A stretch of DNA of 64,000 nt from JAVBLD01 sp031553705 (GCA_031553705.1 JAVBLD010000001.1:62001-126000); one strand, 5' to 3'. Shown: positions 50,544 to 58,346, numbered from the stretch's first letter. Made by a program: numbers and translations. Notes: generated from the letters alone by a model not told the origin.

Positions 50544-51824
50544 TTATTTTAGTCCCGGAACATCTTCCGCCACCTCATACCCCATCCGGTGTACAATCTT
50601 ACGGATATGCGGATCAATATGGCTGAAATAGGAATATAATCCCTTGCAGAGATAATTCAAACCTGGTTCCCCCTCTCGAGTCCTTAATAACCTGTTTTTG
50701 GGACATTCTCCCGAACAAGCGAACAGGTAACGACACCTGCGGCATTTTGCAGTCAACATGAAATCCTTACTATATCCGAACCGTTCCTGCTGCGGCGCCA
50801 AAGCCATGTCGATTATCCGGTTTTCATTGATGTTTCCGATACGATATTCGGGATATACATAATGGTCACAGGCATACAACGAACCATCATGTTCCAGCGC
50901 CAGCCCCTTTCCGCATATCGGTGAGAAAATACAAAGCGGTGAAGGATGTCCCATCCACTGTTCCACAGCGCTGTCAAAAAAAGGTACATAAATACGGCCT
51001 AAATCGTATTTCATCCATTCGTCAAAGATCTTGATCAGAAAACGGCCATACTCTTCCGGCTCGACACACCAAGGCATTACCGCCGAATCGGGGTGTGACG
51101 GATCCACATGCAGTGAATCCTCCAAAGGCATATCCTCTAAAGCCCAATATTGGGGCGCAGTGTTATGAAAATTCTTTGGCTCGACTATCGGGATAAACTG
51201 CATCTGTTTGCTTTTCACCTCATCGCGTAAAAAACGGTAGACAGCCAGTGGCTCTTTGGCGTTCAGATTGTGCACAACCGTAAGGGTAGCAAAACGAACG
51301 CCGTGTTTATTCAGCAATCGTGCAGCATACATCACCTGATCAAAAGAACCTTTTCCATTTCTGTACACCCGGTGGCCGTCATGTAGTTCCTGAGGCCCAT
51401 CGATACTAAGCCCCACCAGAAAACGGTTCTCACAGAGAAACTCGCACCATTCATCTGTCAGCAACGTTCCGTTAGTCTGTAGATCATTCTCACAGCGCAT
51501 ATACGGACGTGCATATTTTTTCTGCAATGCCACTACATATTTAAAAAAATCCAGTCCCAATAAAGTAGGTTCTCCTCCCTGCCAGGAAAAAACCACCTCA
51601 GGAACGTTCTGTTGTTCGATATATTGCTTGATAAAGCTCTCAAGTGTAGCGTCGGATATTCGCCAGTTGCTGTCGGTCGTCAGTAACTCCTCTTTACTTA
51701 AATAGTAGCAATAATTGCAATTCAGATTACAAACGGGCCCGGTAGCTTTAATCATCGCGTGCATGCGCACCATAGGTTCTCCTCTATAAATACGTTGTTT
51801 TGAAGTTGCCACAGTATTCGTCAT
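50544..51824 (-). CDS. Radical SAM/SPASM protein, anaerobic sulfatase-maturase type
   Basis: A 426-residue radical SAM enzyme. The [4Fe-4S]-SAM motif is CNLNCNYCYY (near residue 33), followed by FSWQGGEPTLLGLDFF. The C-terminal SPASM region has CIFSPICGKGLALEHDGSLYACDHYVYPEYRIGN and CRRCRYLFACSGECPKNR, giving the cysteine set of auxiliary clusters typical of anSME/ChuR proteins. These convert an active-site Cys or Ser of sulfatases to formylglycine. No sulfatase gene is adjacent, so it probably acts in trans. A homologue with another peptide target is possible. Confidence 0.9.
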   Translation of the reverse strand: MTNTVATSKQRIYRGEPMVRMHAMIKATGPVCNLNCNYCYYLSKEELLTTDSNWRISDATLESFIKQYIEQQNVPEVVFSWQGGEPTLLGLDFFKYVVALQKKYARPYMRCENDLQTNGTLLTDEWCEFLCENRFLVGLSIDGPQELHDGHRVYRNGKGSFDQVMYAARLLNKHGVRFATLTVVHNLNAKEPLAVYRFLRDEVKSKQMQFIPIVEPKNFHNTAPQYWALEDMPLEDSLHVDPSHPDSAVMPWCVEPEEYGRFLIKIFDEWMKYDLGRIYVPFFDSAVEQWMGHPSPLCIFSPICGKGLALEHDGSLYACDHYVYPEYRIGNINENRIIDMALAPQQERFGYSKDFMLTAKCRRCRYLFACSGECPKNRLLRTREGEPGLNYLCKGLYSYFSHIDPHIRKIVHRMGYEVAEDVPGLK

Positions 51825-51947
51825 GAGATTAAATTTATAGTACTGGATACGTCGTCAGATAATACTTGGTTACAAATAATGACCGATATTCACATAATAA
51901 GAAAAGATACTGGCTTGAGATATAAGATCATCCCATGAAAAACACCT

Positions 51948-51977
51948 TTTGAATTCTAAGGATTTACATTACTTTTG
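51948..51977 (+). promoter_or_regulatory. Candidate promoter of the Smr gene
   Basis: TTTG (51948-51951) and TACTTTTG (51970-51977), separated by 18 nt, match the Bacteroidetes -33/-7 pattern, with a leader of about 20 nt to the ATG at 52004. Confidence 0.6.
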
Positions 51978-52003
51978 CACAAAAATCTGTAAAGTATAAA
52001 CAA

Positions 52004-52987
52004 ATGCATGTAAGAATAGGCGATATTGTAAGATTTATCACGGAAAAACTGGAAGGTAAGGTAACCGGCATCATTGATAACAACACCGTAAACGTATACT
52101 GTGATGATTATGGATTTGAGATCCCTGCTTCAGTAAACGATTTGGTAGTGATCCACTCTGAGCTTAAAAGTTCGGTAACGGGTATGACCGGCGGCAACCA
52201 GTCCATATCAATACAATCAACGGATGCGTTATACCTGGCCATCGTACCTGAAGATTTCAGCCATTTGAACGAGTCCCGATACGAGTTACATCTTGTAAAC
52301 GATACAGCGCAGACTTGCCTCTATTCGATAGCGTTCTATAACGGGGAGAAGTATACCGGTATTGCAGCCGGCAATTGTAGTCCGGACAGTAGTTGCGTGC
52401 TCGACTCCTATCCATTGAAAGAGATTGACTCGCATATAAAAGCCGTTCACATACAAGCCATCTTTTATCAGAAAGGTATCTGTATTCCGAAAGCAGCAAT
52501 CGACACCGAAATAAAAATCCATGCGGCCAACCTATGTAAGGCAGGAATCTACAAACAAACCAAATGGTTCAGATCGGTCTCCCAGCTCCGGATATTAAGC
52601 AGCGATATACATTATATGCCGGAAGAAGACACCCTCTCTACGCAATCCGACGATATTAAAAAGAAGGAGGAACAACCGGTAAAACCACCTTCTAAACCCT
52701 TAAGCAATATCGTAGAAATCGACTTGCATATTGACCAATTGTTGAAGACAACCGCAGGCATGGAAAATAAAGACATACTCGAATATCAACTGGATATATT
52801 CCGTAAAGCACTGGAAGAATACAAACTACGAAAGGGGAAGAAAATTATTTTTATCCACGGGAAAGGAGACGGCATACTCCGCCAACGCATTCTTTGGGAA
52901 TTACAAACCAAATATAAACGATTCCATCATCAGGACGCCTCTTTCAAACAATATGGTTACGGCGCTACGATGGTAACAATAAAATAA
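52004..52987 (+). CDS. DUF2027 protein with C-terminal Smr domain
   Basis: A 327-residue Bacteroidetes-specific architecture. The N-terminus (VRIGDIVRFITEKLEGKVTGIIDNNTVNVYCDDYGFEIPASVNDLVVI) is a small beta-barrel, the middle is the DUF2027 beta region, and after a charged linker (DIKKKEEQPVKPPSKP) the Smr domain starts at IVEIDLHIDQLL and ends IFIHGKGDGILRQRILWEL...YGYGATMVTI. Smr domains are nicking nucleases or nucleic-acid binders related to the MutS2 tail; a DLHID variant of the DLHG motif is present. Its substrate is unknown. Confidence 0.9.
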   Translation: MHVRIGDIVRFITEKLEGKVTGIIDNNTVNVYCDDYGFEIPASVNDLVVIHSELKSSVTGMTGGNQSISIQSTDALYLAIVPEDFSHLNESRYELHLVNDTAQTCLYSIAFYNGEKYTGIAAGNCSPDSSCVLDSYPLKEIDSHIKAVHIQAIFYQKGICIPKAAIDTEIKIHAANLCKAGIYKQTKWFRSVSQLRILSSDIHYMPEEDTLSTQSDDIKKKEEQPVKPPSKPLSNIVEIDLHIDQLLKTTAGMENKDILEYQLDIFRKALEEYKLRKGKKIIFIHGKGDGILRQRILWELQTKYKRFHHQDASFKQYGYGATMVTIK

Positions 52988-53041
52988 CCGGAACCAGGAA
53001 TAAGAACTCCGGCATGCCAAAGTTCTTATTCCTGGTTCCGG
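52988..53041. terminator. 21-bp perfect inverted repeat between convergent genes
   Basis: Arms 52988-53008 and 53021-53041 are exact reverse complements, with a 12-nt loop. The left arm divides into heptads CCGGAAC, CAGGAAT, AAGAACT, and the heptad spacing continues past the right arm to the trxB stop codon. It starts on the base after the Smr stop. It probably terminates both genes. Confidence 0.8.
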
Positions 53042-53051
53042 CTCCTGATTC

Positions 53052-54008
53052 TTAATTCAACTCTCCGATATACCTCTCCGCATCGATCGCCGCACGACAG
53101 CCGGCAGCAGCTGAGGTGATGCCCTGGCGATATACCGGATCCATAACATCCCCTGCTGCAAATATACCCGGCACATTTGTTCTGGAGCTATTCCCTTCGG
53201 TAAAAATATATCCTTGCTCATCCACTTCAATATATTTTCTAAATATTTCGGAATTCGGATGATGCCCGATAGCCAAAAAGAATCCGTCAACGGATATTTC
53301 CTTTTCCTCTTGGTCCGGCCCTCCGGCGCGATATATAAGTCGCACTCCCTCCAATCCCATATCCGTACCGTAAAGTTCTCTGGTATTATGCTCAAACAAT
53401 ACTTCAATATTTTCCGTCTTAAACACCCGGTCCTGCATGGCCTTGGATGCTCTCAGATAATTCTTACGTACAATCATATACACTTTCCGGCACAAACCGG
53501 CCAAATAAGTAGCCTCTTCGCAAGCGGTATCTCCCCCCCCGACAACAGCAACATCTTTACCCCGGTAAAAGAAACCGTCACAGGTTGCACATGCGCTTAC
53601 GCCCAACCCCTTAAAGGCTTCTTCCGACGGAAGTCCCAGATACTTTGCGGTCGCTCCGGTTGCGATAATCACCGTATCGGCCTCCAGTTGTTTAGCCCCG
53701 TCAATCACTATCAGATGCGGACAACCGGAAAAATCCACATCAGTAACAATGCCAAAACGTATATCCGTACCAAAACGCTCTGCCTGCCTTCTCATATCCT
53801 CCATCATCACCGGACCGGTAACTCCCTCGGGATATCCCGGAAAATTCTCTACCTCTGTAGTGGTCGTCAGTTGTCCCCCCATCTGTAAACCGGTATACAA
53901 AACCGGTTTTAAATTAGCTCTGGCAGCATAAATAGCAGCTGTATAACCGGCAGGTCCCGAACCAATAATAAGACACTTCACTTTTTCTATTGTATTCTCT
54001 ACGGACAT
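53052..54008 (-). CDS. trxB: Thioredoxin reductase
   Basis: A 318-residue FAD/NADPH disulfide reductase that keeps thioredoxin reduced. CLIIGSGPAGYTAAIYAARANL (residues 12-33) is the FAD site, SACATCDGFFYRG near 143 holds the redox CxxC, DVAVVGGGDTACEEATYLAGLC near 158 the NADPH Rossmann motif, and VPGIFAAGDVMDPVYRQGITSAAAGCRAAID near 285 the C-terminal FAD contact. Length and ends are normal. It is convergent with the Smr gene and ends in heptad sequence near the shared hairpin. Confidence 0.97.
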   Translation of the reverse strand: MSVENTIEKVKCLIIGSGPAGYTAAIYAARANLKPVLYTGLQMGGQLTTTTEVENFPGYPEGVTGPVMMEDMRRQAERFGTDIRFGIVTDVDFSGCPHLIVIDGAKQLEADTVIIATGATAKYLGLPSEEAFKGLGVSACATCDGFFYRGKDVAVVGGGDTACEEATYLAGLCRKVYMIVRKNYLRASKAMQDRVFKTENIEVLFEHNTRELYGTDMGLEGVRLIYRAGGPDQEEKEISVDGFFLAIGHHPNSEIFRKYIEVDEQGYIFTEGNSSRTNVPGIFAAGDVMDPVYRQGITSAAAGCRAAIDAERYIGELN

Positions 54009-54230
54009 AAATTTTATGGTTTAAATCATTTTTCACATCATGTACAAAGCTACCATTTTTAAAATCGATCACAACATTGTCAATAAAAACAAGTGGTTAA
54101 AAAACATTAAACAGATCGGAAATAATACCCAATAAGATCTTCTATATTTTCAACAATGTTATATAACATTACCTAAAAAGACGCGACCCAAATAGGATAA
54201 TTTGGACCATCAAAAAATAGTAATAAAAAA

Positions 54231-54264
54231 GTTCCTGTGTGAACTATTTAAAACACACAGGAAC
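54231..54264 (-). terminator. Leftward intrinsic terminator, unit 1
   Basis: GTTCCTGTGTG pairs with CACACAGGAAC (11 bp) around a 12-nt loop. On the minus strand it is followed by TTTTTT; on the plus strand there is no T-run, so it serves leftward transcription, although no annotated gene points that way. Confidence 0.8.
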
Positions 54265-54380
54265 CACAATAACACCAAAATTTTACTAACGTTTAGAAAT
54301 ATATAAAACAGACTCCGAAATGTAAACACGTAATTATCAATCAATTGATGATATTTTCATCTATAGTATCACATTAATTC

Positions 54381-54412
54381 TTTGAAAAATCAGTGTGATA
54401 TCGTTATATTTG
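54381..54412 (+). promoter_or_regulatory. Promoter of XRE gene 1
   Basis: TTTG (54381-54384), 20-nt spacer, TATATTTG (54405-54412): a full match to the Bacteroidetes vegetative consensus. The start would be near 54418, giving a leader of about 95 nt. Its -7 box is one arm of a dyad whose other arm (54427-54435) is the -7 box of the leftward promoter. Confidence 0.75.
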
Positions 54413-54443
54413 TATATAACACGATGACAAATATAGTACATTT

Positions 54444-54473
54444 TTTAGTCCATCAAAAATAAAATGGACTAAA
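54444..54473. promoter_or_regulatory. Operator-like inverted repeat, unit 1
   Basis: TTTAGTCCAT (54444-54453) and ATGGACTAAA (54464-54473) are perfect 10-bp arms around CAAAAATAAA, which contains the -33 element of the leftward promoter. This is a good candidate site for the XRE protein. Confidence 0.6.
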
Positions 54474-54513
54474 TTCATATAAAAACAGAAATTTAAAATG
54501 AATCTAAATTACT

Positions 54514-54885
54514 ATGGAATTTAGCGATAGATTAAATGAGGTAATGCAAGAAAGAGGAATTACAAGTTATAAACTTGCATTATTACTTGGTATTTCTAAA
54601 ACCACTTTGGCTAACTACTTGACCGGAAAAACAAAACAACCTCATTCGAAAATTCTGGATCGTATTTGTGAAAAACTTTCGATCAACCGTGCATGGTTAG
54701 AAAACGGAAATGGTCCTAAAGGTATGCTTGCCGAGTCAGATCCTGATTATCATAGAGTTTTGATAGAAAGCGCAGAGCAGGATATCATATTTATGAGTCA
54801 TTTGAAAACCAGACTCAAACAGTTGCGGGAAGAGATCAAGAAACTGAAAAGAGAGAACAGTCGTCTAAAACACAAATATGAGTAA
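54514..54885 (+). CDS. XRE-family regulator with C-terminal coiled coil (copy 1)
   Basis: 123 residues. Residues 1-65 are a lambda-repressor-like helix-turn-helix (RLNEVMQERGITSYKLALLLGISKTTLANYLTGKTKQPHSKILDRICEKLSINRAWLENGNG), with the recognition helix at about 26-37. Residues 92-123 (KTRLKQLREEIKKLKRENSRLKHKYE) form a heptad coiled coil, probably for dimerisation. It lacks the peptidase domain of phage repressors with similar N-termini. A paralogue with the same layout follows 516 nt downstream. The conserved inverted repeat in its control region suggests autoregulation and control of the divergent small RNA. Confidence 0.85.
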   Translation: MEFSDRLNEVMQERGITSYKLALLLGISKTTLANYLTGKTKQPHSKILDRICEKLSINRAWLENGNGPKGMLAESDPDYHRVLIESAEQDIIFMSHLKTRLKQLREEIKKLKRENSRLKHKYE

Positions 54886-55118
54886 TCTCTTTTTTACTAT
54901 CTATAGTTGTATTCTTGCATAGAAATACTATTTTATAGATACAAATTGTGAAGGTATCATTTTGTTTTTCAACTGTCAATTTTTATCAAAAGAATATAAC
55001 ATTGAAATTTGTCCATCTTTTCATCAATTTAAGGCTAAAGAAAATCAATCCGATTAAAATGCAACAGAAGGATTAATATAAGAAAGATAAATTGGACTAT
55101 TCCGCATTATATAAAAAG

Positions 55119-55152
55119 TCCCCCATGCACTACACCCAAGACACATGGGGGA
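55119..55152 (-). terminator. Leftward intrinsic terminator, unit 2
   Basis: TCCCCCATG pairs with CATGGGGGA around a 16-nt loop; on the minus strand TTTTT follows within two bases. On the plus strand no T-run follows. Confidence 0.75.
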
Positions 55153-55267
55153 ACAGAAAAGAATACCTAAATACCCTGACAATTAAAAATTCTAAAATTA
55201 AAATCAACCACAATCAAATGCTTATCAGATACTTGGCGGCACCATCTTTTTAACGTAAAAAAAAATC

Positions 55268-55299
55268 ATTGAAAAATCTATGCGGTATCATTATATTTG
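55268..55299 (+). promoter_or_regulatory. Promoter of XRE gene 2
   Basis: ATTG (one change from TTTG), 20-nt spacer, TATATTTG (55292-55299). TATATTTGTAT (55292-55302) and ATACAAATATA (55312-55322) make an 11-bp dyad that holds the -7 boxes of both facing promoters. Confidence 0.7.
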
Positions 55300-55329
55300 T
55301 ATACAACACGGATACAAATATAGTACATT

Positions 55330-55357
55330 TTTAGTCCAAAACAAATTAAATGGACCA
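55330..55357. promoter_or_regulatory. Operator-like inverted repeat, unit 2
   Basis: TTTAGTCCA (55330-55338) and TGGACCA (55351-55357), six of seven core bases symmetric, flank the -33 element of the leftward promoter as in unit 1. Confidence 0.5.
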
Positions 55358-55401
55358 CGTCTTACGTGAAATGATTAAATTTATAACGAATCTAAATAAG
55401 T

Positions 55402-55767
55402 ATGGAATTTCATGAGAGGTTAGAGAGTGTAATGAAAGAAAAAAAGCTTTCAAAATACAGACTTGCTGTGTTACTTGGGATCTCTAAAACTACGGTAAGT
55501 AATTATTTGAAAGGCAAAACAAAGCCCCAAGCAAAGAAAATAGATTCGCTTTGCGAAACGCTTCTAATCAATCGCTTATGGTTAGAAACCGGTAACGGCC
55601 TCAAAGATATGGTAACCGAACTATCTCCCAGCTATCGGAAAGCCCCGGTCGAAAAAGAAGAGAATGATATTGCGCTTATTAATAGTTTAGGCAGCCGATT
55701 TAAACAACTACGGGAAGAAATCAAAAAACTAAAGAAAGAAAACGACCGTTTGAGACGGAAAAAATAG
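55402..55767 (+). CDS. XRE-family regulator with C-terminal coiled coil (copy 2)
   Basis: 121 residues, clearly paralogous to the gene at 54514 over its whole length: helix-turn-helix at 1-64 (RLESVMKEKKLSKYRLAVLLGISKTTVSNYLKGKTKPQAKKIDSLCETLLINRLWLETGNG) and coiled coil at 90-121 (RFKQLREEIKKLKKENDRLRRKK). The recognition helix (SKTTVSNYLKG against SKTTLANYLTG) differs at few positions, so both may bind related sites such as TAGTCCA/TGGACTA. The middle (residues 65-90) has diverged most. A bidirectional terminator follows. Confidence 0.85.
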   Translation: MEFHERLESVMKEKKLSKYRLAVLLGISKTTVSNYLKGKTKPQAKKIDSLCETLLINRLWLETGNGLKDMVTELSPSYRKAPVEKEENDIALINSLGSRFKQLREEIKKLKKENDRLRRKK

Positions 55768-55778
55768 GATAAAGTAAA

Positions 55779-55811
55779 AATACCCCCAGAATTTAATATT
55801 CCGGGGGTATT
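55779..55811. terminator. Bidirectional terminator after XRE gene 2
   Basis: AATACCCCCAGAAT and ATTCCGGGGGTATT form a long stem with one mismatch around a short AT loop; T-rich sequence lies on both sides. The flanking genes are convergent. Confidence 0.85.
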
Positions 55812-55850
55812 CTATTTTATAAGAACATTCTTAATATTCCATTTATCGAA

Positions 55851-56363
55851 TTACTTCGAAGTAAAAAAACGACCGAAGGCTTTTGCATCCTCATCATAAT
55901 AACATATCACCGGAGTGATTGTTTCATACGTATACGGTACGAACTCGGAAATCTGAACAGCTATAAAGGAGCTATCCCTGGCAACCATTGCCTCCACTTT
56001 GATCCCGGTGTTCACCTGACGTTTCATCTGTTTTAACTTCTCAAATTCTTTACTTTCAAGACAAGCCTGTAAAGGGTATTTCTCTTTATCATCAAAATAA
56101 AGCTCCAGCTTTTTCAAACGGCTGTTAGTCGGACAATATATGTAATTACTCCGCCCCATAAGCAATTTGATGATTCCTGCAATGAATAGGATTGCGGCGG
56201 CCGAATATAGAAATGTCGGCCATAGTGAATGAGATCCTGCTGCGACACAAACTATGCCTGCAATAATCAAGCCGACGCCGATTCCGGATACACCACCTTT
56301 TCTAACCACTTTTTTATTAGTAACTGTCTCTATATCTTCAGCTATTGTTTTATATTTTTCCAT
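55851..56363 (-). CDS. Hypothetical membrane protein
   Basis: A 170-residue protein I do not recognise. Two adjacent hydrophobic helices at about 24-46 (GVSGIGVGLIIAGIVCVAAGS) and 50-70 (FLYSAAAILFIAGIIKLLMG) form a hairpin in the inner membrane, with a soluble C-terminal domain (about 75-170) of alternating helices and strands (SRLKKLELYFDDKEKYPLQACLESKEFEKLKQMKRQ). It stands alone, convergent with the XRE gene, and has no partner on its strand within 250 bp. Confidence 0.6.
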   Translation of the reverse strand: MEKYKTIAEDIETVTNKKVVRKGGVSGIGVGLIIAGIVCVAAGSHSLWPTFLYSAAAILFIAGIIKLLMGRSNYIYCPTNSRLKKLELYFDDKEKYPLQACLESKEFEKLKQMKRQVNTGIKVEAMVARDSSFIAVQISEFVPYTYETITPVICYYDEDAKAFGRFFTSK

Positions 56364-56633
56364 AACTTTATATCTATAAAAGTGACAAACATTACAGAGG
56401 AAGACACCACTGCCTATTTTTTGTCTGTGACTTTTTATTTAACTAATTAATATATATAAATAATCGATATTTTCAGCAGAACATTATTCATGAATTTTCA
56501 TACGTCACCCAAACATAGTAGTTCAGGCTATTCATAAATAACAACTTCGCTTATATCATTACCGATAGTCAAACCGGCAGAAAAAGTAAACAGATAAACA
56601 ACAATATATCTTTGTTTATCACGATTTACCATT

Positions 56634-57020
56634 TTAAATAATGATTTTCCGGAGAGCGTAAATATAATACCCTGCAAGTTTCTGGCGGGCACCATATTCT
56701 AATGAAGTATAACGAATATGCTTATAAGCATTCACTTCTGCAAAATTCTTGGCGGCAATCAAAACATCATCCGACAAAGCGCCATAAAGACGGCAACGCC
56801 TCATTAAACCACCATTAAAAGTAAGATTGTTTTCCACAGAAGTCTGCGCATAGCTATTTGCAGCTACACACGCCTCTATACTATGATCCGTATATTGCTT
56901 TGCTTCACAAGTATTATATGTTCCGGCGTTTTTTTCGACAGGTATATACAGACGTCCGTTAGCATTAAAACAAAATGCCACAGCACAAAACAAAAACATA
57001 TATAAAAACACCTGCCTCAT
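56634..57020 (-). CDS. Hypothetical secreted protein
   Basis: A 128-residue protein with a signal peptide at residues 1-22 (MRQVFLYMFLFCAVAFCFNANG). The mature part has four cysteines, three of them in NTCEAKQYTDHSIEACVA and RRCRLYG, which may pair in the periplasm. No family is recognised. Both neighbours are more than 140 bp away, so it is probably monocistronic. Confidence 0.55.
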   Translation of the reverse strand: MRQVFLYMFLFCAVAFCFNANGRLYIPVEKNAGTYNTCEAKQYTDHSIEACVAANSYAQTSVENNLTFNGGLMRRCRLYGALSDDVLIAAKNFAEVNAYKHIRYTSLEYGARQKLAGYYIYALRKIII

Positions 57021-57152
57021 CTGATTATGTTATATGATAAACTATAAAAGTTTATAAAACATCATACCTTAAATTCTTAACAAAGATAGAAATTTATCAG
57101 TATAAAAACGAAACTCCATTCAAATAATTCCCAAATCCTGGTCCTTAATTTA

Positions 57153-57160
57153 TATCTTTG
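57153..57160 (+). promoter_or_regulatory. -7 box almost touching a start codon
   Basis: TATCTTTG fits TAnnTTTG but ends 4 nt before the methyltransferase ATG. No TTTG was found at the -33 distance. If used, the transcript would start at or next to the ATG. Confidence 0.3.
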
Positions 57161-57164
57161 CAGT

Positions 57165-58334
57165 ATGGACATTAAAGAGTTTATTGCAGCTCACCTTGCT
57201 GACGATACGGACAAATTGTTACTAAATGCCGTAAAATATCCCGATATTGACATTCCTTTTGCAGTTGGACAAATCCTTATCCGCCGGCAGATAAAAGAAA
57301 AGCTACCGGCATGGTCGGCTAATCCCGGTCTGCTCTTTCCGTCAAAAATAACAGTGGAACAATGTTCGTCAGAAACGACAGCTATATATAAACAGCAACT
57401 GGTTTCCGGCAGACGGGTATGCGATCTGACAGGTGGGCTCGGAATAGACACATTCTATCTTTCACAAAAAGCGGCCGAAATTATATATATCGAGCAAAAC
57501 GCCGACTATTGCCGTATGGCCGAAAAAAACTTCAAAATACTCGGAGCAAGCAACATCCGTGTCGTAAACGGAGATGCCCGGGTAGCTGCAGGTCAACTTG
57601 AAACCGACATCTTCTATATCGATCCGGCACGGCGTGCGGACACTGATAAACGGGTCTATGCGCTTGCCGATTGCGAACCCGACGTTTTGCAATTGAAATC
57701 ATTGTTGTTAGAGCGTGCACAACAAACAATTATTAAGATATCACCTATGGCGGATATTGCCGAAACGATCCGTCTGCTCCCGGAAACAACGGAAATACAC
57801 ATTTTATCGGTCAGAAACGAATGCAAAGAGTTGTTATTTGTGCTGGACAGGAACCAAAATAATATTACTCCTCTGATACATGCGGTAAATTACCCCCCTG
57901 CCGGCGCCTTACAAGGTTTTGTTTTCACACTGCCGGAAGAAAAAGAGGCATTGCAGCGTATCGCCGCAACCGTCAAAAGATATCTCTATGAACCTAACAG
58001 TTCCCTTTTAAAAGGAGGAGCGTTTAAACTCATAGCGAACCGTTACCACATCGATAAACTTCACCAACATAGCCATCTATACACTTCCGACAAGTTATGC
58101 CCCGAATTTCCGGGCAGGATATTTATTGTAGAAGATATATATCCGTTTTCCGGCAAACTCTTGAAACAAATTTCCCAACACATACCGAAAGCACATATAA
58201 CTACCCGGAATTTTAATCTTACCGTCGATGAATTGCGAAAACGCAGTCACATTTCCGAAGGCAGCGATATCTATCTTTTCGCCACAACCATTTCCAACAA
58301 CAAACACATCTTTATCAGGTGTCGTAAAAAATAA
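57165..58334 (+). CDS. SAM-dependent methyltransferase with THUMP-like domain
   Basis: A 389-residue protein. After an N-terminal helical region (about 1-85) comes a class I methyltransferase domain: GRRVCDLTGGLGIDTFYLSQKA is motif I, IYIEQNADYC the acidic end of beta-2, VVNGDAR motif III and DIFYIDPARRADTDKRVYAL motif IV. From about 290 a THUMP-like C-terminal domain follows (YEPNSSLLKGGAFKLIANRYHIDKLHQHSHLYTS...). Similar Bacteroidetes proteins are thought to act on nucleic acid, but the substrate is unknown. The IDPAR motif resembles NPPY-type sites and fits that guess. Confidence 0.82.
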   Translation: MDIKEFIAAHLADDTDKLLLNAVKYPDIDIPFAVGQILIRRQIKEKLPAWSANPGLLFPSKITVEQCSSETTAIYKQQLVSGRRVCDLTGGLGIDTFYLSQKAAEIIYIEQNADYCRMAEKNFKILGASNIRVVNGDARVAAGQLETDIFYIDPARRADTDKRVYALADCEPDVLQLKSLLLERAQQTIIKISPMADIAETIRLLPETTEIHILSVRNECKELLFVLDRNQNNITPLIHAVNYPPAGALQGFVFTLPEEKEALQRIAATVKRYLYEPNSSLLKGGAFKLIANRYHIDKLHQHSHLYTSDKLCPEFPGRIFIVEDIYPFSGKLLKQISQHIPKAHITTRNFNLTVDELRKRSHISEGSDIYLFATTISNNKHIFIRCRKK

Positions 58335-58346
58335 AACAAGAGCAAG

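Larger units (their letters stand above)
54225..54422 (-). ncRNA. Predicted small RNA 1, divergent from XRE gene 1
   Basis: A minus-strand promoter (TTTG at 54454-54457, 18-nt spacer, TATATTTG at 54428-54435) predicts a start near 54422. The transcript would end at an intrinsic terminator (stem 54231-54264, then six Ts) about 197 nt later. It has no open frame longer than a few codons. TATCACA/TGTGATA near the 5' end can form a further stem. An equivalent unit with the same length but different sequence lies before XRE gene 2. Confidence 0.45.
54009..54513. other. Intergenic control region upstream of XRE gene 1
   Basis: A 505-bp non-coding gap. Its right part is the control unit of the first XRE gene: TGGACCA (54203-54209), a leftward terminator hairpin (54231-54264), a predicted small RNA (54225-54422), face-to-face promoters (54381-54457) and an operator-like inverted repeat (54444-54473). 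The left part, next to trxB, shows nothing notable. Confidence 0.6.
55113..55310 (-). ncRNA. Predicted small RNA 2, divergent from XRE gene 2
   Basis: On the minus strand TTTG (55342-55345), a 19-nt spacer and TATATTTG (55315-55322) form a full consensus promoter with a start near 55309. The terminator (stem 55119-55152, then five Ts) gives a transcript of about 197 nt, the same length as predicted for unit 1. No useful open frame exists. Sequence similarity to unit 1 is clear only near the promoter and around the terminator flank. Confidence 0.45.
54886..55401. other. Intergenic control region upstream of XRE gene 2
   Basis: A 516-bp non-coding gap. After about 190 bp of AT-rich sequence with nothing recognisable, it repeats the unit-1 architecture: TGGACTA (55093-55099), leftward terminator (55119-55152), predicted small RNA (55113-55310), facing promoters (55268-55345) and inverted repeat (55330-55357). 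Confidence 0.6.

Noticed and set aside
53214..53888. 224-codon frame opposite trxB
   Set aside because: Antisense to a fully conserved trxB; the translation has no recognisable motif.
54225..54422. Small protein gene on the minus strand of the XRE control regions
   Set aside because: All frames there stop within a few codons in both units, so a non-coding RNA is the better reading.
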